Of a stretch of DNA of 64,000 nt, positions 25,741 through 34,487 are shown piece by piece. Both the position numbers and the translations under genes were made by a program. The notes beneath the pieces are model-generated. The model saw only the letters and a list, made by a program, of their open reading frames with translations. It did no database searches and was not told the DNA's origin. Every line of letters starts with the position of its first letter. Positions within the stretch are counted from its first letter, which is position 1. Source of the stretch: Salinirubellus salinus (GTDB lineage Archaea; Halobacteriota; Halobacteria; Halobacteriales; Haloarculaceae); NCBI RefSeq assembly GCF_025231485.1, contig NZ_CP104004.1, positions 124,001-188,000 on the forward strand. Reading direction: 5' to 3'.

Positions 25741-26042
25741 CCGGGTTCGCGTTCGAGACACCCGACCGGTGTGTCGTCTGTGCTGGCTCGGCGGACATCC
25801 ATGCGGTCGTCACCTACCACCGCGCCGGTCTCTACGATTCGGAACTCCAGAGTGGTCACCTGTGCTCGTCCTGCGTGACCCGGGTCGAGACCATCCTGAA
25901 CTGGGCTCCGCCGTCCGAGTGCGACTTCTGTTCCGCGCCGTTCCCCGAGGCCGTTCGGCACGACGTGATGATGTACGACCCGGAGAACACGCTGTTCGAG
26001 ACCTGTTCGATCTGTAGCGACTGCTACGACAGACAGAGATAG
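25737..26042 (+). CDS. Zinc-ribbon protein coupled to integrase 1
   Basis: This 101-residue protein starts at ATG 25737 and overlaps the integrase stop by 4 nt. Four cysteine pairs, CVVC, CSSC, CDFC and CSIC..C, indicate two zinc sites. It is acidic and has no membrane segment. Translational coupling suggests a directionality factor or a regulator of the integrase, but this is inference. No named family is recognised. Confidence 0.75.
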   Translation: MTGFAFETPDRCVVCAGSADIHAVVTYHRAGLYDSELQSGHLCSSCVTRVETILNWAPPSECDFCSAPFPEAVRHDVMMYDPENTLFETCSICSDCYDRQR

Positions 26043-26072
26043 TCACCGGACCCGCCTACCGTTCACGGGGAC

Positions 26073-26201
26073 GGTGTTGTCGGAGGAGCGTGGTACCGTG
26101 TCCAGTCGACCGTGGCAGGTGTATCTTCTCACGCCGAGCGGTGGTGTTGTGGGAGGCGCGTGGTGCCGTATCCGACTAACCGTGGCAGGCGTATCTTCTC
26201 A
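26073..26201. repeat. Tandem 59-bp repeat with 70-bp period
   Basis: Copies 26073-26131 and 26143-26201 both start GGTGTTGT and end with CGTGGCAGG..GTATCTTCTCA. They lie between the integrase operon and the 3' end of the STAND gene. They could be integrase arm sites, a terminator region or a duplicated attachment site. Confidence 0.75.
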
Positions 26202-26270
26202 GTCCGGCTTGGATCCCAACGAGAGTGACGCGCCCGATAGTTCGGCCATCGCCTGTTCTCTCACCCTGTA

Positions 26271-29200
26271 CTACGTCTCGGTCGCTAGCCGGCTCTGAGA
26301 ACGCTGTTCGAGCCCCGTCGCTCCAACTTCCGCTGCGAGTCGCCGACCACGTTTCAGCGTCTGTTCAGCATCTCTGTCCTGTCCGTAGCCAGACTCCGCG
26401 AGACCGAGGTGAGTGTGAAGCCAGGCGACGACGTACATGTTTGCGAGTTCTCTGGACCGCTGTAGTGCGTCTTTCCGCTGTGCACGTGCCCTATTGAAGT
26501 CGCCAGACGCATACTCGACACACGCACGGAGACACGACAGTTTTGCCTCGTACGACTGGTCGGAGGAGTCCGCCTCTTCAAGAGCGCTCTCTGCGCGGTC
26601 GAGGTGTGGCTTCGCTTCGTCGGGCCGCCCCTCTTCGATGGCGACCTGCGCTATGGCTAACAGCACAGAAATGCTCGGCTCCCGAAGCTCCAGTTCGTCG
26701 AACGCTTCGAGTGCTTCCGTGAGGGTCGACTCTGCCTCCCCGTACCGTCCCTCGGCTAGGGCGACCCGACCCAGAACACCCTTCGAGAGCCCTCGGACCC
26801 GGTCGTCGCTCACCTCCTCTGCGCACTCCAGCGCCTCACCGGCCTCTTGGGCCGCGGTGTCGTACTTCCCTTGTTGCCTCCACACCTCCGCGAGGTTCCG
26901 CCTCAGTATCGCCTCGTCGCGGACATCGCCCATCGACTCGACCGTCCGTATCCCTCGTTCGAGGTACTCCTCGGCGGTCACCAAGTTACCCAATCCCGTG
27001 GCTACGTTTCCGAGGTTGATGTACCCGATCACCTGCCACTCCGGGTTACCGAGTTCTACTGCTCGCGCGAGCGTCTCGCGGTGGTGCTCCCGCGCCCGAT
27101 CCAAGTCGTTCTTCGCCTCGGCGACCCGACCCAGGACGTTGTGACATTGCGCGACCCCGAGGTCGAATCCGATTCTTTCACGCAGTTCGAGACTTCGCTC
27201 GGCGTGCTCGGTGGCTTCATCGTACGCCTCCATCGAGACGTAGACGGACGCCATGTTCCCCAGCGCGTTGCTCTGGCGGCGTAACTCGCCGAACTCCTCG
27301 AACAGTTCGAGTGCTGCCCGCTGGTACTCCAAGTCACGCCCGTACTCGGTCCGCCTGAAGTACACCATCCCCAGCCCCTGTAACGCGTCCGCCTCCCCCG
27401 TCCGGTCTCCAATCTCGCGGTGCGCTTCGAGCGCTCTCTCGAACGCTGCCTCTGCCTCGTCCAGACGCCCCAGACGCATGAGGACCGTCGCGGCACCTCC
27501 AACGCAGCGCGCCCTGACCTCTCGCACCTCGTCGGATCCCTCTCCCTCTGGTATCTCCCGTTCGACGGACCGATACTCTTCCAGCGCGGCCTCCAGTTGG
27601 CCACTCCCGGCGAGCATTTTCGCCCGGTCGCGGTGACAGTGGAGGGCACCGACAGTCGAACAACGAGCTTCGAGGGAGAACGGCTGTTCGTCGAACCGCC
27701 CGAAGTACGGAGCGAGTGCCGGTACGTCACAGCCGTACCTGAACAGTCGTCGGGTAAACTCGTCCGCCCACGTCTCCGGGTCAGGGGCGATACGTCTCGC
27801 CAGCCTACCTCTCCCGCCTGCCTCCGTGCGCGCCCCAGACTGCTCCTCAGCGAGTGCAAGTACCCGGTCTACCGCCCGCCCGAGCAGTCCCGGTGCGTCG
27901 TCGAACACCTCTAGTGCCTCCGTCAACATCCGCCTCGACCAGAGTTCGTGACCGATTCGAAGCCGACCCTGCTGGTCCGAGGTCCAGACGACTCCGAGGT
28001 CGTGGAGCCGTGCGAGCGGCCTGTCGGTCGCTTCCCCTCCCGGACCGCCTGCGTGGACGTCGACGAAATCAGCCGTCACTCGCTCGCCTGCCGCGTTCAG
28101 GAGGTGGACGAAGAGTGCTGCCTCCTTGGTCAGCGTCCCTTCATCGGCCAACTCAGCTAGCCGCCGCTGGACGTCTTCGACAAGTCGCGTCGGGGTGGTA
28201 CTGCTCGCGACCCCAACGGGGTCGGCGTAGAGGCTGACCCTGTGTGCGAGCAGGAACATCCCCCCGGAGTTTGCTTCGTCGTCCCAGACGCCGTCCAGTA
28301 GGTCCTGCGGTGAGAGGTTCGTCTCGACACCACTCAGCGAGTGGAATCGCCCGAGAAACCGCTCGCAGTCCCCGAATTCAGGGTCTCCCAACTCGATCAC
28401 CTCCGGAACCGCGTTCTTGTACTCTCTGACTGCGGCGTCTACCGGCAGCGAGCGCGTGTCCATCCACTCGCTCGAACGTGCGTCGAACAAGAAGTGGACG
28501 CTATCGTCCGCTCGGAACTCTTCGGCTAGTCGGAACACGTCGTTAGCACTCTCTCTGACGGCGTCTTCGACGACGACCAGCGTCTCTTCGTGAGTCGTTC
28601 TGAGGTAGTTCCGGAGGAGCGCTACCGACCCGAACGAGTCCCCCGTCCCCGACTCGCGGTACAGTACGGTACCGATATCTCGGTCGAACCACGCACAGGC
28701 CACTGCTTTAGCTACCGTGCTCTTCCCACTCCCGGGTTGGCCAACTATAGCACAGTCCTGTCCCCCCGAGAGTCTCTTGACAAGGTGTTGCGTGAGGGAC
28801 TGCGCCTCGTCTGAGGCCTCTCCTTCGAGCGTCCGTTCGACCGCGTAGCCCGCTTCGACCTCCGAGAGGGTCAATCCGGTCCGGAGTGCCACGGAGAAAT
28901 CCCGCGGTTCGTGCGCCTTGAAGTACTCCTCGGTGAGTCTGACGAAGCCCTCGTTTTCGAGCGCGAGAGGGTGCCAAACGTCTCTACTGGCCCGTTCCGG
29001 CACTTCGGCTCCGTGTGCGAGTTCGAGTTCGTTCGTCACGTCGGTCCCGTCCGCTCGGAGTTCCTCCACAATCTCTCGTGCCCAGTCTACAGCACGCCCC
29101 CTCTCGTTCTGGACGGCTCCGAACGCCCCCTCGTCTGAATCGTATATCAAGAGACGAGCGCTCCACTCGCCGGCAGCGCTGGCTGTCACCAGTCCGTACG

Positions 29201-29804
29201 GGGGTGTCTCAGCCGCTGTGACGTGACACCCTCCTCCGGCCATCTCTGGGAGTAACTGCCCCGCCCCGGTGAGTCCACGGTAAGCCTCGACTGGGACGAT
29301 CAACCGAACCGCCCCGTCAGTCTCGACCAACACGTTCCGGCACGCCTCCAAGACTGCCAGCGGACGAGTCGGGGGAAGGACTACTCCTACATCGTCTTTA
29401 CCTTCCAGCCAGTCTGCGAGGTCGTGTAGGTTCTCGTTAGTCTCTCGACCGCTCGATATCTGTGCCCCTCGTAAGAACTCTCGTGGCACGTTCGCACGGT
29501 GGTCAAGGTGATCAACGACCGGTTGTGCTCGCAGAATGTCGCGCTCCCGGACGAGGAAATCCCGGTACTCCTCGACCGCTAGGACCGCTACGAGGGTCGG
29601 TTCGTACCCCTCCCCGGTACGAGTCACCAGCCCAGAGCTTTCTAACTCGTTCACTACACGGTTGACTGTCGCACGCGAGTACTCCAGGACATCTACCATC
29701 TCGCGTTTCTCCAGTGGCCGTTCCCGGAGCGCCTCCAGGAAATCGGCCCGAGATGCGACCAACGACAACACCTCGTCTCCTCCATCGCCCACCAATCCAC
29801 TCAC
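26271..29804 (-). CDS. Winged-helix/STAND P-loop ATPase/TPR fusion protein
   Basis: This 1177-residue protein starts at GTG 29804. Residues 1-260 are a complete haloarchaeal HTH regulator: the winged helix MVDVLEYSRATVNRVVNELE, then the alpha/beta effector domain common to such regulators. The P-loop IVGQPGSGKST is near residue 352-362 and the acidic Walker B ETLVVVEDAV near 405-415. A helical linker follows. From about 720 to 1158 runs a TPR array with repeated A-x-Y-EEA-type helices (for example AEEYLERGIRTVESMGD, DTAAQEAGEALECAEE). This is the plan of STAND sensors such as MalT or Avs-type defence proteins. It lies between two integrases, so a cargo defence or stress role is likely but unproven. 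Confidence 0.85.
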   Translation of the reverse strand: MSGLVGDGGDEVLSLVASRADFLEALRERPLEKREMVDVLEYSRATVNRVVNELESSGLVTRTGEGYEPTLVAVLAVEEYRDFLVRERDILRAQPVVDHLDHRANVPREFLRGAQISSGRETNENLHDLADWLEGKDDVGVVLPPTRPLAVLEACRNVLVETDGAVRLIVPVEAYRGLTGAGQLLPEMAGGGCHVTAAETPPYGLVTASAAGEWSARLLIYDSDEGAFGAVQNERGRAVDWAREIVEELRADGTDVTNELELAHGAEVPERASRDVWHPLALENEGFVRLTEEYFKAHEPRDFSVALRTGLTLSEVEAGYAVERTLEGEASDEAQSLTQHLVKRLSGGQDCAIVGQPGSGKSTVAKAVACAWFDRDIGTVLYRESGTGDSFGSVALLRNYLRTTHEETLVVVEDAVRESANDVFRLAEEFRADDSVHFLFDARSSEWMDTRSLPVDAAVREYKNAVPEVIELGDPEFGDCERFLGRFHSLSGVETNLSPQDLLDGVWDDEANSGGMFLLAHRVSLYADPVGVASSTTPTRLVEDVQRRLAELADEGTLTKEAALFVHLLNAAGERVTADFVDVHAGGPGGEATDRPLARLHDLGVVWTSDQQGRLRIGHELWSRRMLTEALEVFDDAPGLLGRAVDRVLALAEEQSGARTEAGGRGRLARRIAPDPETWADEFTRRLFRYGCDVPALAPYFGRFDEQPFSLEARCSTVGALHCHRDRAKMLAGSGQLEAALEEYRSVEREIPEGEGSDEVREVRARCVGGAATVLMRLGRLDEAEAAFERALEAHREIGDRTGEADALQGLGMVYFRRTEYGRDLEYQRAALELFEEFGELRRQSNALGNMASVYVSMEAYDEATEHAERSLELRERIGFDLGVAQCHNVLGRVAEAKNDLDRAREHHRETLARAVELGNPEWQVIGYINLGNVATGLGNLVTAEEYLERGIRTVESMGDVRDEAILRRNLAEVWRQQGKYDTAAQEAGEALECAEEVSDDRVRGLSKGVLGRVALAEGRYGEAESTLTEALEAFDELELREPSISVLLAIAQVAIEEGRPDEAKPHLDRAESALEEADSSDQSYEAKLSCLRACVEYASGDFNRARAQRKDALQRSRELANMYVVAWLHTHLGLAESGYGQDRDAEQTLKRGRRLAAEVGATGLEQRSQSRLATET

Positions 29805-29870
29805 GATACGGATTCGTACGTATGATTGTGGTATGATACTTGCTCTCCTCTGCGGAGTACGGACGCTCGT

Positions 29871-29907
29871 TTCTCACCGGGTGAGAAGGCTACTCACCAG
29901 GTAAATA
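29871..29907. promoter_or_regulatory. Twin operators in the divergent promoter
   Basis: TTCTCACCGGGTGAGAA (29871-29887) is a perfect dyad. TACTCACCAGGTAAATA (29891-29907) is a weaker copy starting exactly 20 bp later, on the same DNA face. The second overlaps the TATA-like TAAATAAAT of the lipoprotein gene. The regulator encoded at 26271-29804 is the obvious candidate binder. Confidence 0.65.
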
Positions 29908-29927
29908 AATCACCACACGGAGTGCCG

Positions 29928-31097
29928 ATGCGGACGAACTCAATGAGAGGAAACAGACGACGAACCTTGCTGAGTGTCGCCGTGGTCGTGATCGTTCTGC
30001 TCGCTGGTTGTGGAGCGAATGCACCAGGGACACCCACTGCCGACGTGACTGAAACGTCAACACCCGAATCTACCCCTACTCCGACGCCGACGCCGACGCC
30101 GACGGTGACGCCGACGCCAACAGCGACACCGACACCGACGGCAACCCCCGAGCCGACACTGAGCGACGTATCGCTCCCCCCCGGAATGACCACGGACTCG
30201 GTTAACCGCCGGCTTGCACAGGCGCACGTCTTCGCTCTCGGTGAACAGTCACTGACGCTCAGTCGGACTACAGACTTTGATTTCCAACCCGCGATCACTA
30301 CCACCACTCGGATCGCGAACGACACCGCACTCTCGGTCAGGTCCGACTCGTTCTCGGAGACGACGACCTGGATAAACGACTCCGGCCAGTACTCCAGGAC
30401 CGAGTCCAGTAGCGGTGTGACGTATGGGACGACCGACCGACCGTTCCGCTTGGAGGGGGTCTTGGAGCAGTTCCGTTACCAGACGTACTTCGAGGCCGCG
30501 AACTTTGAGCCGACCGAGGTCGTTCAGCGAGACGGTGAACTACTGATCCGAATCGAAGCCGACGCGATTACGAGTCCGTCCACGTACCAGCAGACGTTCA
30601 GCATCGACAGCGTGGAGCGTTTCGAGGCGACTGGTCTCGTGACGCAGGACGGTGTGATTCGATCCCTGAGTGTCGAGCAAGAGTTCGTACGGGACGGGCG
30701 TACTGTCGAAGAGAGCGTCTCGCTACGTGTCACTGACGTCGGCAACACCACAGTTCAACGCCCATCTTGGATCTCGCAGGCTGTCGAACAGGCGGTTCAG
30801 GTCAGCTTCTCGTCGCCGAGCGATGGCCAGTACGTCGCAGTGACACACGAGGGCGGTGCGTCGGTCTCTGCCGGAGCCAACGTCTTCGTATTCGCGTCCG
30901 GTGACTACAACGGTCGACTCGCCGAACAGTTCTCTGAAGGGGACACTCTGTACCTCTACGTACAGAACGACCAACTCGTGGTGTCCCGCTCACAACCCGG
31001 CGAGAACGTCCAGACGCGCTCGTTCTCCGGGAGCGTCACCGTCGGGATGTTCAACGAAGGTTCCGAGGTGTTCCAGGAGTTCGTTAACGTCGGTTAA
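29928..31097 (+). CDS. Lipoprotein with Thr/Pro stalk
   Basis: This is 389 residues from ATG 29928; ATG 29943 is an alternative and would better suit a leaderless transcript. RRTLLSVAVVVIVLLAGCGAN is a signal peptide with a lipobox, so the Cys is lipidated. A (TP)n stalk (about 40-75) lifts the ectodomain off the membrane. The ectodomain (about 85-389) is beta-rich, with no Cys or catalytic motif seen. Haloarchaeal lipoproteins of this LolA/outer-membrane-type layout are common and mostly uncharacterised. It is divergent from the STAND protein and shares operators with it, so the two are likely to be functionally linked. Confidence 0.82.
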   Translation: MRTNSMRGNRRRTLLSVAVVVIVLLAGCGANAPGTPTADVTETSTPESTPTPTPTPTPTVTPTPTATPTPTATPEPTLSDVSLPPGMTTDSVNRRLAQAHVFALGEQSLTLSRTTDFDFQPAITTTTRIANDTALSVRSDSFSETTTWINDSGQYSRTESSSGVTYGTTDRPFRLEGVLEQFRYQTYFEAANFEPTEVVQRDGELLIRIEADAITSPSTYQQTFSIDSVERFEATGLVTQDGVIRSLSVEQEFVRDGRTVEESVSLRVTDVGNTTVQRPSWISQAVEQAVQVSFSSPSDGQYVAVTHEGGASVSAGANVFVFASGDYNGRLAEQFSEGDTLYLYVQNDQLVVSRSQPGENVQTRSFSGSVTVGMFNEGSEVFQEFVNVG

Positions 31098-31249
31098 CTC
31101 ACCGACTCAGACCCACTCCCGACCGTTCGCGAATCGTATTTGAGTCGACTGTCCGTGACGTCCGGTTTGGACAGTCACTCACCACACTACAACCGTTCTT
31201 TCGAGAGTACACCGAGGAAATCACTGACCGACAGAAGAGTAGCCCGTAG

Positions 31250-31486
31250 ACGAAGGAACACCTGACCGACGTCTGCTGTGTTGCCGGTGTTCTCAGTACC
31301 AGCCCCCTACTGTCTGGCCTGAAAGGCACGCTCCTGACCCGCGACCCTTCGTTCTACGACCGACACTCCATCCCCAGAGATCACGAAACACACCGGATCG
31401 AGAACTTCGACGTGTTCCTCGAGGGTCGGTCGATACTGATCCGGGACGAGTTACGCTCGGTCCTCGGTTCGTCGGCAGAGCGGTAA
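31250..31486 (+). pseudogene. Coding remnant, unknown family
   Basis: The frame is open for 78 codons with gene-like composition (LLTRDPSFYDRHSIPRDHE, then IENFDVFLEGRSILIRDEL) and ends at TAA 31484. An in-frame TAG sits at 31247 and there is no start codon close to it. It looks like the 3' part of a broken gene. I do not recognise the family. Confidence 0.4.
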
Positions 31487-31722
31487 CCGTGGACTGGTTC
31501 TCGTAGGAGTTGCCCGGACCTTATCTGGACGACCTGTGTCTCCCGTTCGATTAGGCGGCCCTCCGAACGAACGATTGATAACTCTCCACACACTATCTGG
31601 CTCCAGCGAATCGCACGACGTGACGGGGGTGGCGCACGGAACATGACGAACTCCAGAATCGTGACGGCGCAGGTGTTATGTACGACCCGCCGCCGTCTGT
31701 CGATTCCTAATCGTCATGAAGC

Positions 31723-31748
31723 GTAGCGAGCCCGGAGGGATTTGAACC
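31723..31748 (-). other. 3' fragment of a tRNA gene, candidate attachment site
   Basis: Read on the minus strand it contains GGTTCAAATCCC (T-arm and loop), followed by TCCGGGCTCGC (T-stem end and acceptor 3' strand). The 5' half of a tRNA is absent. Such fragments mark the distal end of elements integrated at tRNA 3' ends. The orientation implies the element lies to the right, toward integrase 2. Which tRNA it derives from cannot be told. Confidence 0.6.
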
Positions 31749-31937
31749 GTTGCGGGACGGACCGCACAGCACCGCTATCCGTCCCGCATGGTTCGCGCGC
31801 AAGCGCGCTCACCCCCGACAACCAGCCCGGTTCCGGGGCGGCAAACCGCGCCGCCCGGGCTTCCGGGTACAAGCACTCTTGCCGGCTCTGCCTCGGGCCC
31901 TTGCCCATACTCCCCGCCTTCTGTCGGTCACCGAATC

Positions 31938-32927
31938 ATGACTGTAGAAGACATGAAACCGACAGACGCAGTGGCATTGTATCTCGAAGACCGAGCCGCG
32001 GAGCTGGCTGACCTGACGCTTGCAGGGTATCGCTCCCGCCTCGGGACATTCACCGACTGGCTCGACGTCGACATGATGAGCGAGATTACCCCGCTCATTC
32101 TGAAACAGTACAAGGCCGAGAGAGCCCCTGAGCTGGCCGAAGACTCACTCAAGGGGCAACTGGATACGCTCCGGCACTTCATCCGATGGTCGGAGACACT
32201 CGGACTCGTCGAGAGCGGGATGCACAAGTCCGTGGTCTCCCCCGCCGGAGGAGAACAGCGAAGTACTACCCTCTCGGCAGAGCGAGCAGACGCCATCCTC
32301 GGCTATCTCGAACGGTATGAGCGGGCTTCGTTTGACCACACGCTGCTGACGACAATGTGGCACACGAGCCTCCGTACCGGCTCCCTACGAGCGCTGGACG
32401 TGGAAGACATCCATACCGGCGATGGATGGCTCGACGTACAACACCGTCCAGAAACGAATACTCCACTCAAAAACGGGAATGATGGCGAGCGACCAGTGAG
32501 CATCTCTCCCCGAGTAGCCGACTTGCTCTCAGAGCATCTCCACCACCGACGTATCGACAAAGACGACGACAGCGGTCGAACTCCGTTCTTCACGTCTCGT
32601 TACGGCCGCCGGAGCGCAACGAACATCCGGATGATCGTCTACCGATGGACCCGCCCTTGCGTGATCGGTCAAGAGTGTCCCGTCGGCCGTGATCCGGCCG
32701 AGTGTGAAGCCGCGGTCGACAATCGCCTCGCAGGCAAGTGTCCAGAAAGCGTCTCTCCACACGCTATCAGACGCGGGGCAATCACCCACTTCCTGAGTGA
32801 GGACGTGGAGCCGACCGATGTGAGTGCACGAGCAGACGTCTCAATGGGCGTCCTGCGGAAACATTACGACGTCCGAACCCCGCACGACAAGATGAACCAG
32901 CGGCGTGGGTCTTTCGACGCTCTGTAA
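31938..32927 (+). CDS. Tyrosine recombinase/integrase 2
   Basis: This is 329 residues from ATG 31938 (MTVEDMKPTDAVALYL); the frame is open upstream to 31788 but that part is a GC-rich non-coding leader. Catalytic residues are Arg in HTSLRTGSLRALD (about 145), His-x-x-Arg in SPHAIRRGAITH (about 273) and Tyr in RKHYDV (about 309). It shares the blocks HRPETNTPLKNGNDGER and CPVGRDPAECEAAV with integrase 1, so the two are paralogues in the same orientation 7 kb apart. The adjacent tRNA fragment fits its role at an attachment site. Confidence 0.92.
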   Translation: MTVEDMKPTDAVALYLEDRAAELADLTLAGYRSRLGTFTDWLDVDMMSEITPLILKQYKAERAPELAEDSLKGQLDTLRHFIRWSETLGLVESGMHKSVVSPAGGEQRSTTLSAERADAILGYLERYERASFDHTLLTTMWHTSLRTGSLRALDVEDIHTGDGWLDVQHRPETNTPLKNGNDGERPVSISPRVADLLSEHLHHRRIDKDDDSGRTPFFTSRYGRRSATNIRMIVYRWTRPCVIGQECPVGRDPAECEAAVDNRLAGKCPESVSPHAIRRGAITHFLSEDVEPTDVSARADVSMGVLRKHYDVRTPHDKMNQRRGSFDAL

Positions 32928-33245
32928 CCACCTCTCTCCTCATGTTTCCGTTGTAAGACTTCCGTAAACTGTGTTAAACTCCGATCTTCAGCACGCCAGT
33001 GTATCCGGCCCTGTAGGGTTCTGTTGAAACTCTCTGGAACTGATAGCACCAGTGTGCGACATGTAGAGGATGTGTACAACAATAGTACTGGTCTCAGTTC
33101 GGTCGTACTGGAACTGAGCGGGGCACGGAAGGCAACCGCAGTACGGTTGCTCCAGTACTCGTCGCATCACGGAGAATACGCCTTTGTTTGGAACTCTTCT
33201 TCAGATAATAACTGCTATTGTCGATGGCTTCTAGCGTTGTGTATA
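32928..33245. other. Non-coding stretch with degenerate repeat
   Basis: About 33019-33070 holds CTGTTGAAACTCTC...TGATAG...TGTAGAGG. It resembles 16678-16733 (CTGTTGAAATTCTT...TGATAG...TATAGAGG), the left side of the repeat split by the insertion sequence. No gene is supported here. Confidence 0.4.
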
Positions 33246-33455
33246 ATGTCGAAGAGTACGCTCTCGACTATAGAAGAGTTGCTCGAGGGGGTTCAGGTGG
33301 ATGTTGACGACCCAGACGCTATCTACAAACTCAGAAGTGCGAGGCAACTCCTCAGTGTCCTGAAACAGCGTCATAAAGACTTGGACGAGGCGGTCGACGA
33401 AGCGATTCCAGACGAGGATATCCTCGAGAATCTCAGAGAGCTAGGGTACCTGTAG
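33246..33455 (+). CDS. Small helical protein, unknown
   Basis: This is 69 residues from ATG 33246 (MSKSTLSTIEELLEGV); the frame is open further upstream, but the residues there are not protein-like. It is highly acidic and predicted all-helical, with heptad-like Leu spacing (KLRSARQLLSVLKQRHKDLDEAVDEA), so it could dimerise as a coiled coil. There is no zinc or DNA-binding motif. It follows integrase 2 on the same strand. Function unknown. Confidence 0.6.
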   Translation: MSKSTLSTIEELLEGVQVDVDDPDAIYKLRSARQLLSVLKQRHKDLDEAVDEAIPDEDILENLRELGYL

Positions 33456-33804
33456 ATACAGCACTCGGCATGTCGGTCGGGAACCGCTTGAGACGTTCGT
33501 ACTATTGCTGCCAACGAACGGCCGTTATTGCCACTCAACCGGCGCCTACCGACCGATTCGCGACTTGTATACCGCACGGTAGCGGGAACCTGCTCGGCGT
33601 CTGGCAGAACTGTGGCGCGAGATACAAGGGCGTATACAGCAGCGCGAAACGGGGGGAACCACAGCGATCGAGCCGCCTCTGTGCTGAAGCGATATAAACG
33701 CTCCACCCAGCTCTGTGCCATTCAACACGTTGCTACCATCACCAACAGTCCCTTATAGAGTCGATTGGAGTAACAGCTAATATCATCACACACAGACGAC
33801 GTCT
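33456..33804. other. Non-coding stretch
   Basis: Short open frames on both strands lack gene-like features. A weak relative of the short repeat (GGGCGTATACAGCAGCG, about 33627-33643) is present. Nothing else is recognised. Confidence 0.4.
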
Positions 33805-33978
33805 GTGAACGAGACGATTCGACGGCGGGTGAATGCTCGTTGGAAGAATGTCGTAATCTTCATCGCTGCCATGATTGTGGGAATAATGGCGTATACCGGT
33901 GAGCTCGTTTATACGCCCGTTGTGCTCGTACTGTTGCTGATTGCCGTGGGGATTGGTCGGTACGGTTCCGAGCAGTGA
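33805..33978 (+). CDS. 57-residue membrane protein
   Basis: GTG 33805 opens a 57-residue frame (VNETIRRRVNARWKNVV...) ending at TGA 33976. A basic N-terminus is followed by two hydrophobic helices, VVIFIAAMIVGIMAYTG and VVLVLLLIAVGIGRYG. This charge pattern is what a small two-span membrane protein should have. No family is recognised. Confidence 0.5.
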   Translation: MNETIRRRVNARWKNVVIFIAAMIVGIMAYTGELVYTPVVLVLLLIAVGIGRYGSEQ

Positions 33979-34294
33979 TCGGGGGTGCCTCGCAACGCCC
34001 CATGAGAGATACCTGCTCTTGACCTAGCAATGCCGTTCCAAACCACCCGATATCCACCAGTACCGGGCTGTGAGAGACGGAGGATGTAGCCAGCACCACG
34101 AAGGCAACCGCTCTGGTATAGACCGAGTACGCGTGGTGACAAAATCGCCCTACGGCTCGGTTACGTTCTCGGGCGCACGTCTAACTGAAGGGGATCGGCC
34201 AACCTGTGGGGTGAGGCGCATCATCTTGCGGTAGCGAGGAAACCCCGTCCTTTAGGACGGGGAGGAATCGCGTTCGTACACAGTACCCCTTGAC

Positions 34295-34429
34295 TTATAA
34301 TGGCCCCTCGGTGTCCAGTGCTTTCGAACCCTGAATGACGAGTCCTCGCCACGTCAGGCCGTGTGCTTCTTTCACTTCGCTCAGTTTCTCGTATTCTTCA
34401 TCGCTCACTTCGATGTTCAGGTTCGGCAT
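34295..34429 (-). CDS. 44-residue RHH-like protein divergent from tnpB
   Basis: ATG 34429 opens 44 residues: MPNLNIEVSDEEYEKLSEVK, then EAHGLTWRGLVIQGSKALD and a short end. A beta strand plus two helices fits a minimal ribbon-helix-helix protein. Genes of this kind commonly sit upstream of haloarchaeal tnpB genes. It may repress tnpB, since the shared promoter is between them. It is shorter than most annotation cut-offs. Confidence 0.7.
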   Translation of the reverse strand: MPNLNIEVSDEEYEKLSEVKEAHGLTWRGLVIQGSKALDTEGPL

Positions 34430-34487
34430 CTATGCTATAACTTAGTAATTCGTTAGTTTTAACTTTCATGGTTTCGAGTGTTCTACT

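Larger units (their letters stand above)
31098..31937. other. Non-coding, decayed stretch with tRNA-like fragment
   Basis: Contains an old coding remnant (31250-31486), a tRNA 3' fragment (31723-31748) and a GC-rich palindromic leader (31790-31860) before integrase 2. Otherwise there is no supported gene. Confidence 0.6.

Noticed and set aside
30070-30160. Short-period repeat that could look like a CRISPR or microsatellite
   Set aside because: It encodes the Thr/Pro stalk of the lipoprotein; no spacers or regular repeats are present.
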